The notes beneath the pieces are model-generated. The model saw only the letters and a list, made by a program, of their open reading frames with translations, was not told where the DNA came from and made no database searches. Positions 21,106-34,200 of a DNA stretch of 64,000 nucleotides are shown one piece after another. The stretch is from Muricea muricata (Eukaryota > Cnidaria > Anthozoa > Malacalcyonacea > Plexauridae). The stretch lies in the NCBI GenBank assembly GCA_963855995.1, contig OY979727.1:6914446-6978445 (forward strand), written 5' to 3'. How positions within the stretch are numbered: the first letter of the stretch is position 1; each line of letters starts with the position of its first letter. The position numbers and the translations under genes were made by a program.

Positions 21106-21715
21106 ATCACTCCAGTAGTTGTTCGGGTACCTATTTATTATTCATTATCCATTATATTTCGCGCGGAAAATAATTTATTCAACAGTAATTTTTGGAACAT
21201 TCTTTTCAACAACTCAACATGGCGAGCAGCGACAATGATTTTACTGCAGACATTGTTTCTTTATTACGTCAAGCAGAGTCTCTTCTGTTGGGCCAAAGTA
21301 CGGGACAACCTCTCGCGGCTGCTGTTTGTATTTGTTCAGGGACCACGGAGCGGGGTGACTGGCTGGGCTAAAACCCCACCAATAATTTTTGTTCAATACA
21401 TATGTTTGCATTAAAAATATAAGAATCGAGGCAAAAACTATATGCCCCTTCATGATGATTGTTGAAATTAGAAGTGTTTCCAGGCATCTCAGGGCTCTTG
21501 ATTTCAAAAGTTTCCCCTCTAGATATCTCGCACCTTCGGTGCTCGATTAGCCCACACCAATAAAAAACCGCTCCGCGGTCCCTGTTGTTGAGCATGTAGA
21601 GATTGTCCCGTACTTTGGCCCGACAAAAATTACTGTTGAATAAATTATTTTCCGCGCGAAATATAATGGATAATGAATAATAAATAGGTACCCGAACAAC
21701 TACTGGAGTGATTTG

Positions 21716-21965
21716 CATGTATCACAATTTGATGTATCACAATCTGATGCATCACAATTTAATGTATCACAATTTGATGCATCACAATTTAATGTATCAC
21801 AATTTGATGCATCACAATTTGATGTATCACAATTTGATGCATCACAATTTGATGTATCACAATTTGATGTATCACAATTTGATGTATCACAATTTAATCC
21901 ATCACAATTTGATGTATCACAATTTAATGTATCACAACTTAATGTGCCACAATTTGATGTCGCAC
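21716..21965. repeat. 15-bp minisatellite, right arm (inverted copy)
   Basis: About 16 units of ATCACAATTTGATGT/ATCACAATTTAATGT, the reverse complement of the left-arm array. The unit number differs between arms, so the arms have diverged by expansion or contraction since the palindrome arose. Confidence 0.94.
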
Positions 21966-22291
21966 AATTCAACACTCAAGCAGAATTTAGAGTCCCACAA
22001 TTTGCTTGCACTACACTAAAATTGATCTTTAATAGCTATTGGCGGAGACCACACGTCATATACAACTGTGCTTCCTATCCAGCACCACTTCTAGCTCTGT
22101 CCTGTTGCAGAGGTGATAAGCCCTCATATCCCTCCCTATCCCTAAATTAAAACGCGACAAGCTATGACTCTGACTCTGCTCTGCAGATCTCATGAATATT
22201 CGAACGGAGAACGGAATTGATCTGAGAAGATCAGAGTGTCGAATATTACGACGAAAGGAAGTAGCGATGTGTTGAGAAATGGTTCGTCGAA

Positions 22292-25200
22292 ATGCTTCGT
22301 GTATTAGATATATTTTTAGCATTTATTTTAATTCTTTTTTTACAAATTGAAGAAGGAGGAGGTAAAATATTCTGTATTTAAATTGACGCTCGAATATCGC
22401 CTATTATTATTTGAATCGTATGTTTGATTTTACAGGCAGTTGTTCGCCGGCTAAAAAGGCCGAATGTGGGGCGATATGGCGGACGTGTCTGAATGAACGT
22501 TGTGGTGAATGTGTTATAGAAATTGACGGAGAATGCTACAGTAAGTACAAATGTTCAACTTATTAGCGTAGTTGTATTTCTAATGACATGCTTGAACGAG
22601 GAAAGTAATTTGTGACATATTCGAATTCAGATGTTACAATTCGCATTCAGACTTAATATCGGTCTAGCTTCTCAGCCTCTCATATACGTATCGTCTGTCG
22701 AGTATTATTTGTCGTCTACGTTCGGGTTTTTTTAAAAAATAACTTGGTTTGTTGATCGTTAGGGGGGCAACTTCCCTTCGCAGTATAAACACTACACTCT
22801 ATTGAAATTTGCATAATTTCATAATAATCTCATGCCTCGCTTGGCTCGCAATTTTTGTGTTAAGAAAAGGTTAAAAAATATCAAAATTACTTCTGGGTTG
22901 TATATAGAAAATTTACAACTTTAGCTTTTTGCTTGTAAGAATATTACTGGCGAAAATTTTGTTTTCAGCTGCAATATTATGCGTGCAGCTGACAAATTTG
23001 CAACACACTTAAGAACAAAGGGTGATCAGGTGTTATATTTTCAAACAACGATAAAAAACTTTAAAATATTATTTGCAACTTGTGTATAATGTTGTATGAC
23101 CAACATTTCTTTGTACTGGACACTAGTAATGTTGTTTGAGTCGAAACCATATTAATTTCCTGACATCGGGGGGCGACGTGGAGGCGTTTGTGAAAGCTCT
23201 AAGCATAAGCTGCGGACAATATAAGGCATTTCTTTTCATATGCTAAGAAATCTATTAGTTTTAGATCATATAGTTGGCTTTCCATTGTGATAATATCAGC
23301 AAATACTTTGTATAATTGACCACAAAATATGTCGTGGCTATATAAGTGTTAACAGGCCTTCCTTCTTTTGTGAAAATTTTGATGTATTGGGGAAAATTCT
23401 TCTTTAGACAGCTTTTGTTTTTAACAAAGACGTTTGTCTCAGACTCTTCTATGCGCTATGTTCAATATCTTCAAGTGTACTGCTTTTATACAAACCGGCC
23501 ATAAATACTCCCAGTGTTTGAAGTACTTTGTGTACAACGTTTACCTTCAGTGGTTGCAGTTTTACTTTACTTTAATATTCTTTTATTAGGAGACTTCCTC
23601 ACAGTTCCGTGAGTTTGAGAAAGGTCCTAAGTTTTAGATTTCTACAAATTTTCTAAGGATTTGCACTTACGTAATCTCCTTTTATGTGACCAAATTTTCT
23701 TTGACAAAGTTTAGACACAATTTTAATCAATTTTGCCACATAAATGAGAATTATTTTGAACAAATGCAATTGTCAAAATAAATTTGTCAATTGCTAAATT
23801 CCTAATTTGCTCACCTCAAGAAACATTTGGCACATGAAATTTGTTGAAGAAAAGGGGATTGTGTAAATTAGGGGCTTTTAATACACAGAAGAACCCAAGA
23901 GAAGATCGAACCTACAAGACTGAAGAAATTAAATTAATTCTGTACCTGAAGTAACTGCACACATGAGTACAACTAGAGTGTTAATTTGGGGGAGGGTGTT
24001 TGAGTTCTGACAGCAAATTTCTTTTGAAATCCATTTGACTTCAAAAGAATTTTGTCCTCAGTTAGCAGAATGTGAATTGTATCATTTTTTAAACTCGTAA
24101 AAACAGTCCAAGCCGCTTTACATGATAAAAATGACAATGATAAAAATGCTATTTCATGGCTGCCTATGGCCTAGCTTATTTGTATGTAGTATAGACAGGT
24201 AAAAAACTTTGGAACACAAAAAACAATAACACCCTTCACCAGTCATATGGATTTACCTTCATTTCTATGTGCTTCGATCACTATTTATTACTTTTTATTT
24301 TGAATCCATCTGATGATTAGCTTCTATTTTGTCATGTGATGTTTCTTATTAATTCATTTGCTAGAATACACCTTGCAAAAGGAAGAAACCTTTGCTAGAA
24401 ATCTTGTGTTCTTTGGGTAGCAAGCATTCCTATGTTTTCGTTTGTGTTTTTAATGACACTACTGTGACTTGCAATGTAGAGGGTTAGCCAACTATTCATT
24501 GAAAATTACTTGTAGTAATCTCAACTTCTCTTTCAATTTTGATATTAATGGTCATGGAAATATCTAATTTTTATCAATTATCGTCTAATCCTTCCAAATG
24601 CACAAACAAGCGTGCAGGTTACAGAATCTATTTAAATTTTATGATAGAATTAGTATATAATTTGAATTATACTACTTCTGCATTATATCATTTCACAAGC
24701 TTTCACATGATGAAGGCATATTTATGCTGTAATTTCTAATGTATTTTTTCATGTTTTCAGCATGTGAATAAGTGGGTAATATATCAGCAACGAATAATGT
24801 TTTGTTTCAGATTATTTTAAAATTTATATCTCGTGTTTTTAGGTCCTAATTATGCAGATGATGCTCTATTACAGAGACTAGAAAACTGTGATCCCAATAC
24901 TAATCCAGATTGTAAGAGAAGTCTAGGAGATGTCAGTGAACAATTATTAGCACAGTTGGGGAATGATGATGCAAAACCTGTCAATAATGTTAAAGCAGAG
25001 CAACTCAGTGAAAATGAACCAAATCAAGACCATGATGATAGCAAAACCAGCACTTCTGGTAAGAACCATCCTGTTCGAAAATCAGATGATGATGATGATA
25101 ATAGTGGTGATATTCCTGATGTTTATTTTTTAAGTAAGTATTTGCATGCATAATTACTTATATTATGTTATATTACATACTGTACAATTGTTGGTGTACA

Positions 25201-28200
25201 ATTGTTGGTGTACAATTGTTGGTCATTTGTAATTTCTGATCGTATCTGCTATATGAGCTTTACTGCAAAGAAATTTTTCACATTTGGGCTAGACACATTC
25301 ATATTGCTTACTGCAGCATTACCCTGTGATTAAGGTGTTCATTAGCATTGAGTAGGTGGCAGGTGGTATTACACACAGTACATCTTAATATAACCAAATT
25401 CAACAAATATATATGGTATTAACCTATTCACAATGACGGCAGTATATAGATTATTATACTTATGAGTATAAGTATTCATACATGTGGTGGTAATATAGAG
25501 TTATGCCATGCACCAGACAAACTGAAGGCAAACTACAAGTCTAATCAGATCATTCATTAAAAATACGTTTTCAGTGAGATTTAGCTTTATCATGATGTCA
25601 TATGTACATACGCACTCACTCAAACATTTATAGAGGGTGTAAAGGGTATCTGCATGAGCCGTGATTGGTTAGTATCCACATTTGTGTGAATTAATAAAAA
25701 TGTTCCCTGAAACAACAGATGTCAAACTTGTGAACTGTGACTTGATTGACTTTGATTGTTTAAATAAGAGTAAAATTATCTTCGGCAGTGGCAAAGCTAT
25801 CCTAACATTTGGTCATGCAAATGTCATGGTTTCAGTTTTTATAGACCACGGGTCTAAGGAATCAATTTCTAAAGAAATGAATATTGAATATTGAGAATTT
25901 GCATAGCATAAGCAGATTATCGGGCTGGCTTCGCAACTGATCTTCGTAGGCCTTTCGGAGGTTGTCGGACGTTCTCGTCATTCAAACATAAATCTTGCAC
26001 CCAACTTTTCGTGAAACGTAAAGCTGCTTTTTTAGAAACGTAATCTCATTTTTTCCTCGCTGTGAAACGTGATCCGGAACCCCCTTTACCACACCCTCTT
26101 GATAGTGTTTCATTTCTCTGTTTGATTGCTCTTTTAATTAAATTGTCCTGCATATTTGTTTGCTTTGTCAATATTATACAATGATTTTTGACATTTATTT
26201 TGCTTTCATTGTTTACTCGCTATAACTGAAACTACCCAAAGGAAGGTCTTTGCTAGTGCACTGTTTCATCGTAACGTTACGTAGTTACAGTCCCCACCGC
26301 GCCACCGCCCCTTATTCAACAGTCCTGTTGCCTGTGCATTGAATCGTTTTTTGCTTTGATTGTAAAGACTATTAAAAGCCAATAAAAAAGTCTGTGCCGA
26401 TTCTGGCTGCGCTGCTGATCTGCGCTGGCTATTATTATATTATGGCGCTAGTATTTTATTAAAGATGTTCATCATTATAAAGCAGTGTTAAAGGTTCCAT
26501 TTTTTGTGATTTAAATTTCATAGAAATTAACACACAGTGATCAAATTATTATTCATATACAGCTATTTCAATTAGGGTTGTCCACTCAAAAGCATAGACT
26601 GCGAACTATAAGCGCGCATGGGATTATGGATTATTATTTATTAAGGCCCTGATATTCAGGAAATTATCTTTGTAGGAGGTAAATTTGCCGTCGTAAGCTT
26701 CCTATGCGGCCTCGATGCTGCAACTGTTCGTCTGGCACAGCTACTCACTGTCTGCTATTCTGCTAAAGTTTTGATATTTGTATTCAAAAGATATTAAAGT
26801 ACTTTTAGTATTAACGTAAAATCCGTTACGTTTTCCATTTTAAACCCGGCCCAGGCCGCCTAATCTCGTATCATCAACGTACATAACGAACGCGTATATT
26901 TATCAGGACTTGGGTTATCATCCCGGATAATACTTTGAAAGAAAAAACAGAAACGTACTAAGCATTAAAAACTCTTTTGTTGTGTTACATCGCCCCTGGA
27001 ATCGTATGCCTAGCATACAGTCTCAAACAAATTCATTTTCCATCCATGATCAGTACTTTCGCAGAAACCAAAAAATGAGTCACGATGAGATGTTGAAATG
27101 CATCAACCCGGAATTTTTCAGCTTTTACTTTCAATCTGCACATGCTCGCCATAACCGCGGTACGTTTCGGTCCAATACGGCGCTGAAGTAGAGAGAACTA
27201 TCAGGCTTTACTTGAAAAAAAATTGCTAGAAAAACTGGTTATGTGGAAACTGAAGGAGATTTCTGAACACAATAACGTGTGTACCTAACCCCTATCTGTA
27301 ATACCTCAAACTCTATGATCATCGGGCCAGGCAACCTATACCTAACAGAATAAAATTTAGTACAAACCACAGGCTGAAAAATGCGTTATGTAATTTGCTG
27401 TCCGGGCAATATCGATAATTGTTGAAAGTTGAAAGACCGGCGACTATTTGGACCCTTGTATGTTAATATATCTGCAGGAAGTTTTTTTTTGAAAATGATT
27501 AATTTATTTACGAGACAAAAACATTATGGCATACGCACGTTCCCAAGAAATCCTACCTGCTTGAACGGAACTTTTTCAAATAATTAAGTATTTTTTCATT
27601 CCGCTCATTAAAGGACAACCGAATCAATTTAATTAATCTTGACAATCGAAGCTATTAAATCAAAACCTTAATTTATGCATCGTTGATGTGCCTGTCTAGT
27701 GTTTCTGTTTCGTGTTTGCAGCTGCATTATAATTATTTTTTTAATTCCACATTTTCGCCCAAAACATTTTCACAATTCTTGCAGAAATCTTCATCAACGT
27801 TGTTGTTTGCTTCTGTAGCATATTATCGCGTATTCATTTAATTTGCTAATCATCAGATGTAATGTAAAAGTTTTTTGAATGCTATATCTATGCCTGGCAA
27901 CCTCGCGTTAGATTGTACCTTTGTTTGCTTTCTCCCATTCCTCGCACGTATAGCGCTCGCAAACACTTTGTGAACTGAGTTGCGATGAGTTGGGATGTCA
28001 GCGATTGCTCATTCTGTTCTTATTTAGTAATAATCATAGCCTGTACCTTGTCTGGTGTGGCTGGTATAGCACTGTCCGGATACTGCTGGTACAAGTAAGT
28101 GTGCACATTATTTTTGTCATGTTTTCAGCTTTATAAATGTGTATCTGTCGGCATTGCGACGTTAAAGTGCATATGAAAGAATTTTGATTTTTTCACTAAA

Positions 28201-31200
28201 AATCGGCCGTGGCGAGACGATTCGAATGACATGTTGCATTTCCCAATCCGAAAAATATTTTCGCAGATATTTGACTTTAAACCCGCCAATTTTCAAAAGT
28301 GGCCGGGAAAAATAAGACTGAGTCCGAATAAAGCTCGTGACGTCAAATCGGGAACGGAAGTAATTTTGCAAGTATCAATTTGCTATAAATCAATATTGTT
28401 TGGCGCAGCATATGAGCACAAATATGAGTGTAAATTACCTTCGCTTTGCGTTGTTTTTGGGTGTTCTAACACGCCGGATCCAAAAAGCGGTATAATTCTT
28501 CATAAGATTCTTTGTGATGGGAATTCCAGACCAGAGGCGATAAAGCGAGTCAAGCGCTGGGTAGATTTCGTTAAGCGCAAACACGCTAAACTGGAGCCTT
28601 CCAGTTCAAGCTGGATATACTCGAAGCATCTGGAGGCTGGACGCATTTGTTCGCCAAGTAAATTTGCCGGGGCAAACTTACATTCCGTGGCTAAAAAAAG
28701 ATGAGATCGATGTTTCATCGTTCCCAACATTGTTCGCTGCAAGCGAAGGCGGCCAAGAGATGACGAAGAGAACAGCTAGAACACTTCAACACAAGGTGAG
28801 ATTGCTGAGGCAAACAATTTATAAAGCAAAATTGCATATATGATGATGATATATCGCAAGTATTTCTAACTTATGTTACCATTAAAAAAATTTTTAGATT
28901 GCGAAGGGAGAACATACTGCAGTAGAAGAGCCTCAACCCTCTACATCAATAGAGTTCGAGGAAACTGGTGTTGTAATGGACGAAACTACAGCATCAGAAA
29001 CCATTGTTTCGGTAATTTAACACTGTTAACACTTTAAGTTAATTCTTTCATTTGCATACCGCAAATCGGTTTGCTACAAACTTAGCTTTATTGACCTTGT
29101 TGTTAACTAGACATTGTAAGAACGGTTTACTCTACATGTACGAGTAGAGTGTCCACAGTTTAACAATTGTTTTTGTTTGAACCCGAAGGAACTAAATGAA
29201 GGGATATAACGTGAGAAATTTACCCAAACAATGGCTACATACGTGTGTGACGAATGTGTCATATTACGAAAAAAAAAAACAGGCTTCTTCGCCATGAACT
29301 GTTGACGAAGAACAAAAGTTGACCCACGAGAAGAAAATCTCTGCCGAATTACGTTCTAGTAAGTGTTTTCAGTTATATATACTGGTTTGCAGTCAATCTC
29401 TAGGAAAGCGCAGACAATGTCGGCCATCCACGCCAGCCAGATCCGAAAATAGTACTAATAACATATTCTTTATTCTGTGTTATACCTCCAACATGGCTGC
29501 TATGACATTATGTACAAACCAGCAAAAGAATTTGTTTGGTGCAATGAATGTTTCTGTATGTCGGTTTCATAAAAGCATAATTGTATTTTGCCATTGTTAG
29601 TGACAGATTTCGTTTAAAACAGCTTGAAAGTCACCAGGGCTAAGTTATCACATTTTTGTTCTTCCCACATTATGAATTCATACTGTTCATCTATAACTGA
29701 ACAGACAAAGCAAAATCTTATCTATTTATTTATTTTATACCAAGAAAACAGCATTAAACATTTTGAAATACAGTTTCGTGTGGTGCAATTCTGTGTCTGT
29801 CTTGACCAATAAAAACACATAAATTCCTAACATTATATAATTATTTTATAGTGTCTGAAAATTTTTGAGAAACCAGAAGGGACATGAAAATGTGCTGGAT
29901 TGCCCAAGGAATAAGCAGAGTGGCAAATGACTATATGATATTGTAGATATTGTATATTTAATTCTGTAGTTTTATTTTATTAACAAATAGATATTTAATA
30001 CAACAAATGTGATGGAAATAGATAGAAAAAGTGTATGTACAAGATAATTTATTAACCTGTGTTTATTGTACTGTTCACCAAGTGACCTTTAGCAGTTTTG
30101 TGCTGTCATTGCCTCATTGCACTCGACTTGTGCACAATAGATTTAATGCACTAAACAATATTTGGCTCAACCTCAGGGAGGGGAAGCAAACATTGACTAT
30201 GCTATTAAAACAGTTGAACAAAGGCCATTTGGGGCAAAGTGTAAAAATAGTATGTTGTATTTGTAAAACAGTTTATTATTCTGAGTCAATATCCTCATCA
30301 AAACCTGTAAATACATCTGAATTTTCTCTAAATTTTGTTTGAGTTGGTTGGTATACACATGCTGTAGACAAGTTGAGAAAACTCCAGTCTCTATATGATC
30401 TTGCCTGCTAGAACCTAAAAAAAGATTAGAAATAGTAAGTATACAAAAAAACAAAATAAAGGCAAATAAATTAGATAGCATCTGTGAAGAATGCTGTGGT
30501 ATCTGGTGGTATATTTTTCATGGTTAAGCAAAAAATATTGGAAACAAAATTATGTACAGTAATTTGAGCAGTAACATGAAGAAAAGCAAATTGCAAACAA
30601 CCACTGCATGCATTTTTAATCTGCGGTCTATCTATGTATCTGCGAGCGTATCGTTAGCTGTATTAGGGTTATAATTTATGTAGTCTATTTCTTAAAGTGA
30701 GTATAGCGTGTTTGTGTAAAACATGTCAATTACTTTTAATTGCAACAAAAGCTCAGCCTAATACTTACGTCTCTTCTGAACCATTCGGCGAAATGCTCGG
30801 CGAGATATTGTTCGATATTTACTTGCGGCCATCCGGAGTGACCATTTCTCTAAACAGGTAATCCTAAATCCTGAATGATGTGCTACACATCACTGGCTTT
30901 CCTGTATGATCCAAGAAATTGAAGCTGCCGCAGCTACACTGTCTTCCGATGCCTTCACCTTTGCCTCGTGCGATGGCGAAGTGGAACCTACAAGGCTAAA
31001 TCAAATTGCTCGACTTCAAGTTCGTATTCATCAACATAACCGGCTCTGATTCATTAGATGAAAACGTTTCATCGGAGTATACCTTAGAACTACTCATATT
31101 AGTATAACTTTCGTAAAATAAAACAAATTTTCTCAAATTTTTCTAATTTAATTGCGCTGTTTATACAAAACACTAAAGAAAAGTTAGGAGGTCAAATTAC

Positions 31201-34200
31201 TTCCGTTCCCGATTTGACGTCACAAACCTTAATTCGTACCCAGCTTCTTTTCTCCCGGCCTGATTTAAAAAAACCTATTTTTTGGCGTGTTCGAAGCTAA
31301 ATATCTCTGGAAGTATTTGTCCTATCAAATAATGATATACACCATTCGAATCGTCTCGTCATGGCCGATTTTTTAGGGAACAAATAAAAATTCTTTCATA
31401 TGCACTTTAACGAAATTTCTAACTCAGAATTATTCTGTCTAAAAATATCCAAGTCAGTCCTCATCCTATTCTTCTTTTTTTGTAAGTATCCAAAATTGCA
31501 CATCAGGTCTAGTTACGGGAACATTGGTCATTGCATCGTGTACAACCGAGGCGCGGCTTGTTCCCCACTGCAGGCCTGTGACACTTGTCTTGTGTGAGGA
31601 GTCGGTCAACAATCTCGTAAAAGCCAGGACTTTCTTAAGTTATTCTGGCTTTCCACCCACGGGAAATTTTGACAGAGTGCAGGTCCAGTAATAAATAGCG
31701 AGCGAAAAGTGGCATTCTTATGGTACAATCTGGTTTATGTCATCCCGCGTTTTTATAGCGGATCTGAACGCGCTGCTTACAACTAACCTCGACTTCAAGA
31801 AATTCCTGTGTAATAGAATATATATAACCTTGACGCGAGCCATTCTATAAGACACTCTAATTGTCGCCCGTCAAAATGTTTGTACCGATATATGTAGCCT
31901 ATAGGCTATATTCATAGATATGTACTTATACATATCTATGGCTATATTTCATCAGGACTAAATCCGGTTCGAGTTGACGTTTCATGTTTGTACTGAACGC
32001 CGAACGGTTGAAAGCATGTCTAGTCGTCCAATTCTAAAATTGACTTAACATAATTTTTAGCATCTACTACCATTGCGTTTCTGTAATCAAACTAAATGTG
32101 TCTGCTCCCGGCGGGGTTTTTTATCTTACAAATGCATGGTACAAATGCATTTAACCGTCATGATATCGCTAAGAAATTGTCTCCGGTTATAGCCGTCTGC
32201 AAAAGTTCATGTCAGGTATCCGGACGCTTCTTGAGCTAATTCTATATTTAGTCAGTTAGTGTTTCATAAGTGAAGGACAAATGTTGGTAGGTTTCTTTAT
32301 GAAAGGGACAAGTGCCAGAATGAGAGATTTTTATCAGCGAAGTCTTGGTGTATAACGATACAGTATATGCCATGCAGAAACTACAATATTGAAGAGATTT
32401 ATCATTTACGATAACGAGCTTACCTAGTAACTGAGCTAACTCGCTTTGCTAGATCACTTTAAACATTGTTTTTCATCCATGTGTTCTTCCAAATTTCCAA
32501 AAGTCAAATTTGCTAGAAAATAAATATGCCCGCCGGAGGGGGCAAAATTTTCGGTGGGGGGGGGGGAGGATTTCCTGTGACACCCGCATCTGCATGCGTG
32601 ACAACTATTGGTACATTATTTAATCTGATATACAGTATTTTACTTGCTTCGATTACAAAAAACATATTAAATCATGACGTACCCGTATGCTAGCTCGAGT
32701 ACTACCTACATGTAAACACACCTTTTGCCATAACGTATAGCCCGCATAGAAGGCTAAGTGGCAGTTTGCAACTCAATCGCTGGATGCAAAGTATGTAGCT
32801 AAATGTGGGAGTATATTATATACTTGTTCACTATTACAACTACTGTATTGGATTCTGTGGTGCATGGGATGAGTATATAGGCAAAAAACATGCGGGTTGT
32901 TCAATATTTTCAGGATGTTTTTAAAAAGTGCGGTTATCTTACAGTAAAGTGGTCGTGCTATATATAGCTTTCTCTAGACGAGCAAGAGTGCTTTATCAGA
33001 TATAAAAACTAAAAAAATTCAACTGCTGTATTTAGAAATTAGTACAGGAAATTGTACGGTCCGAGAAGTATTGATGGAAAAAATCACACGCGCTTTTAGC
33101 GCAAATTTAGCGTCTTTAGTGTCATTTTTCATTAATCTTGTTCGAGAACAAGTATAGTTTCTTATTAGTATCATTTTACCAAACATTTGAATGCTAAACT
33201 TGATAACTGTTTTCGTGTATGAGAGTTGTAATCGATATGTCTTGCAAACATGAACGTGAAAGTTGACTGACTGCCGTTCTTTTCTGCGCATTGCAGACTT
33301 TAAAACTAGCTACGTGTCGTTCAAGTTATTAAATTAATGATATTAATTATGAGACGTGTTTGATAAAAAATGATAAAAACTGGATTTTTGATTATGTTCT
33401 AGAATCGTCCAAATTTAATTCTACTATAATATGATAAATTCGTAATAAAATATTGTTTCTAGGCTTCACTATAGTGATGATAAGATGAACAAAGGTGATT
33501 ATATTCCCGGAGTTAAGAAACAGAATAGCAAAAATACACCGTCTAAGGTGAGTTACAATATATGCTATACAGGTTTTATGTAGGCCAGAAAAACAAAAGC
33601 CACACGCTTTTTTACATGCATTGAATGCTAGATAATACAATAGTTAGGATTAAACCCACAGCATCTTCCATGCCAAAATGCTAACAGCAAAACCACAGTA
33701 ATGGACAGTTGGGCCACTCAATTGAAGTTTGTGTGTCCATGCATATCGCATTACGCATCTCTTTACCATTCTACCCGCCAGTTAATTGCGTTTCTGGCCA
33801 ATGAAAGCGCTGAATTGGTTGCTGGGTGGCAGCCAGTAAACTGCATAAACATAGGGCGCCGTGTTGCTCAGCTAAGTGGCATTTCTGTCCAGGATTCGCT
33901 ATACGGTGGCTAAATACTGCATTCTAGAAATTTTCCAGACGGAAATTTAAAAAAAAAACAAAGTTCTCCCACATCATCTGGCGTGATTTCAGTGATGACG
34001 TACTCTGCAAATTTTCAGTTGTGTTCATCTTCCAAATTCTATGTAAAACCTTCATCTTGTGTATGTTTTGGAACAGCTCCATTGTTTTAGACAAACATCT
34101 CAACACTACAAAAAAAATTGTTGATATAAAGTTTCCTCAAATTCTGCCTCCTTCATCCAAACATACGACGCATTAGTTTTCACATTAGAATGGACATTAT

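Larger units (their letters stand above)
20613..22074. mobile_element. 1.46-kb foldback element with minisatellite arms
   Basis: Two long inverted arms flank a centre near 21440. From outside inward each arm has a GACGTGTGGTC-containing end, a stretch with CAATTTTAGTGTAGTGCAAG, an array of a 15-bp repeat, a unique block with TACTGGAGTGAT/GTTCGGGTACC and ATTTCGCGCGGAAAATAATT, and inner blocks around GGCCAAAGTACGGGACAA and GGGACC.CGGAGCGG. Each arm is about 600-800 bp. The array is longer on the left (about 20735-21105) than on the right (about 21716-21965). No transposase frame. The architecture resembles foldback-type long-TIR elements; the superfamily is unknown. Its left end abuts the neighbouring element at 20605. 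Confidence 0.85.
28166..31406 (+). mobile_element. THAP-domain DNA transposon with TTAA target sites (Kolobok-like), degenerate
   Basis: 3,241 bp within NPDC1 intron 4. Left end AGTGCATATGAAAGAATTTT; the right end is its reverse complement. The inverted ends align for about 65 bp, including TCGGCC.TG.CGAGACGATT, and again subterminally around GACGTCAAATCGGGAACGGA (about 28338-28365 and 31187-31215), so the TIRs total about 200 bp. TTAA flanks both sides (28162-28165 and 31407-31410). TTAA duplication plus a THAP DNA-binding domain points to the Kolobok superfamily; piggyBac shares TTAA but lacks THAP, and P elements have THAP but 8-bp duplications. Only a broken THAP exon and eroded coding pieces remain, so it cannot encode a working transposase. 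Confidence 0.82.

Noticed and set aside
21700..22150. Three repetitive open frames at the right arm
   Set aside because: Mirror image of the left-arm minisatellite; same explanation.
25682..25894. 70-codon open frame in NPDC1 intron 3
   Set aside because: No family signature; the coding exons of NPDC1 join correctly without it.
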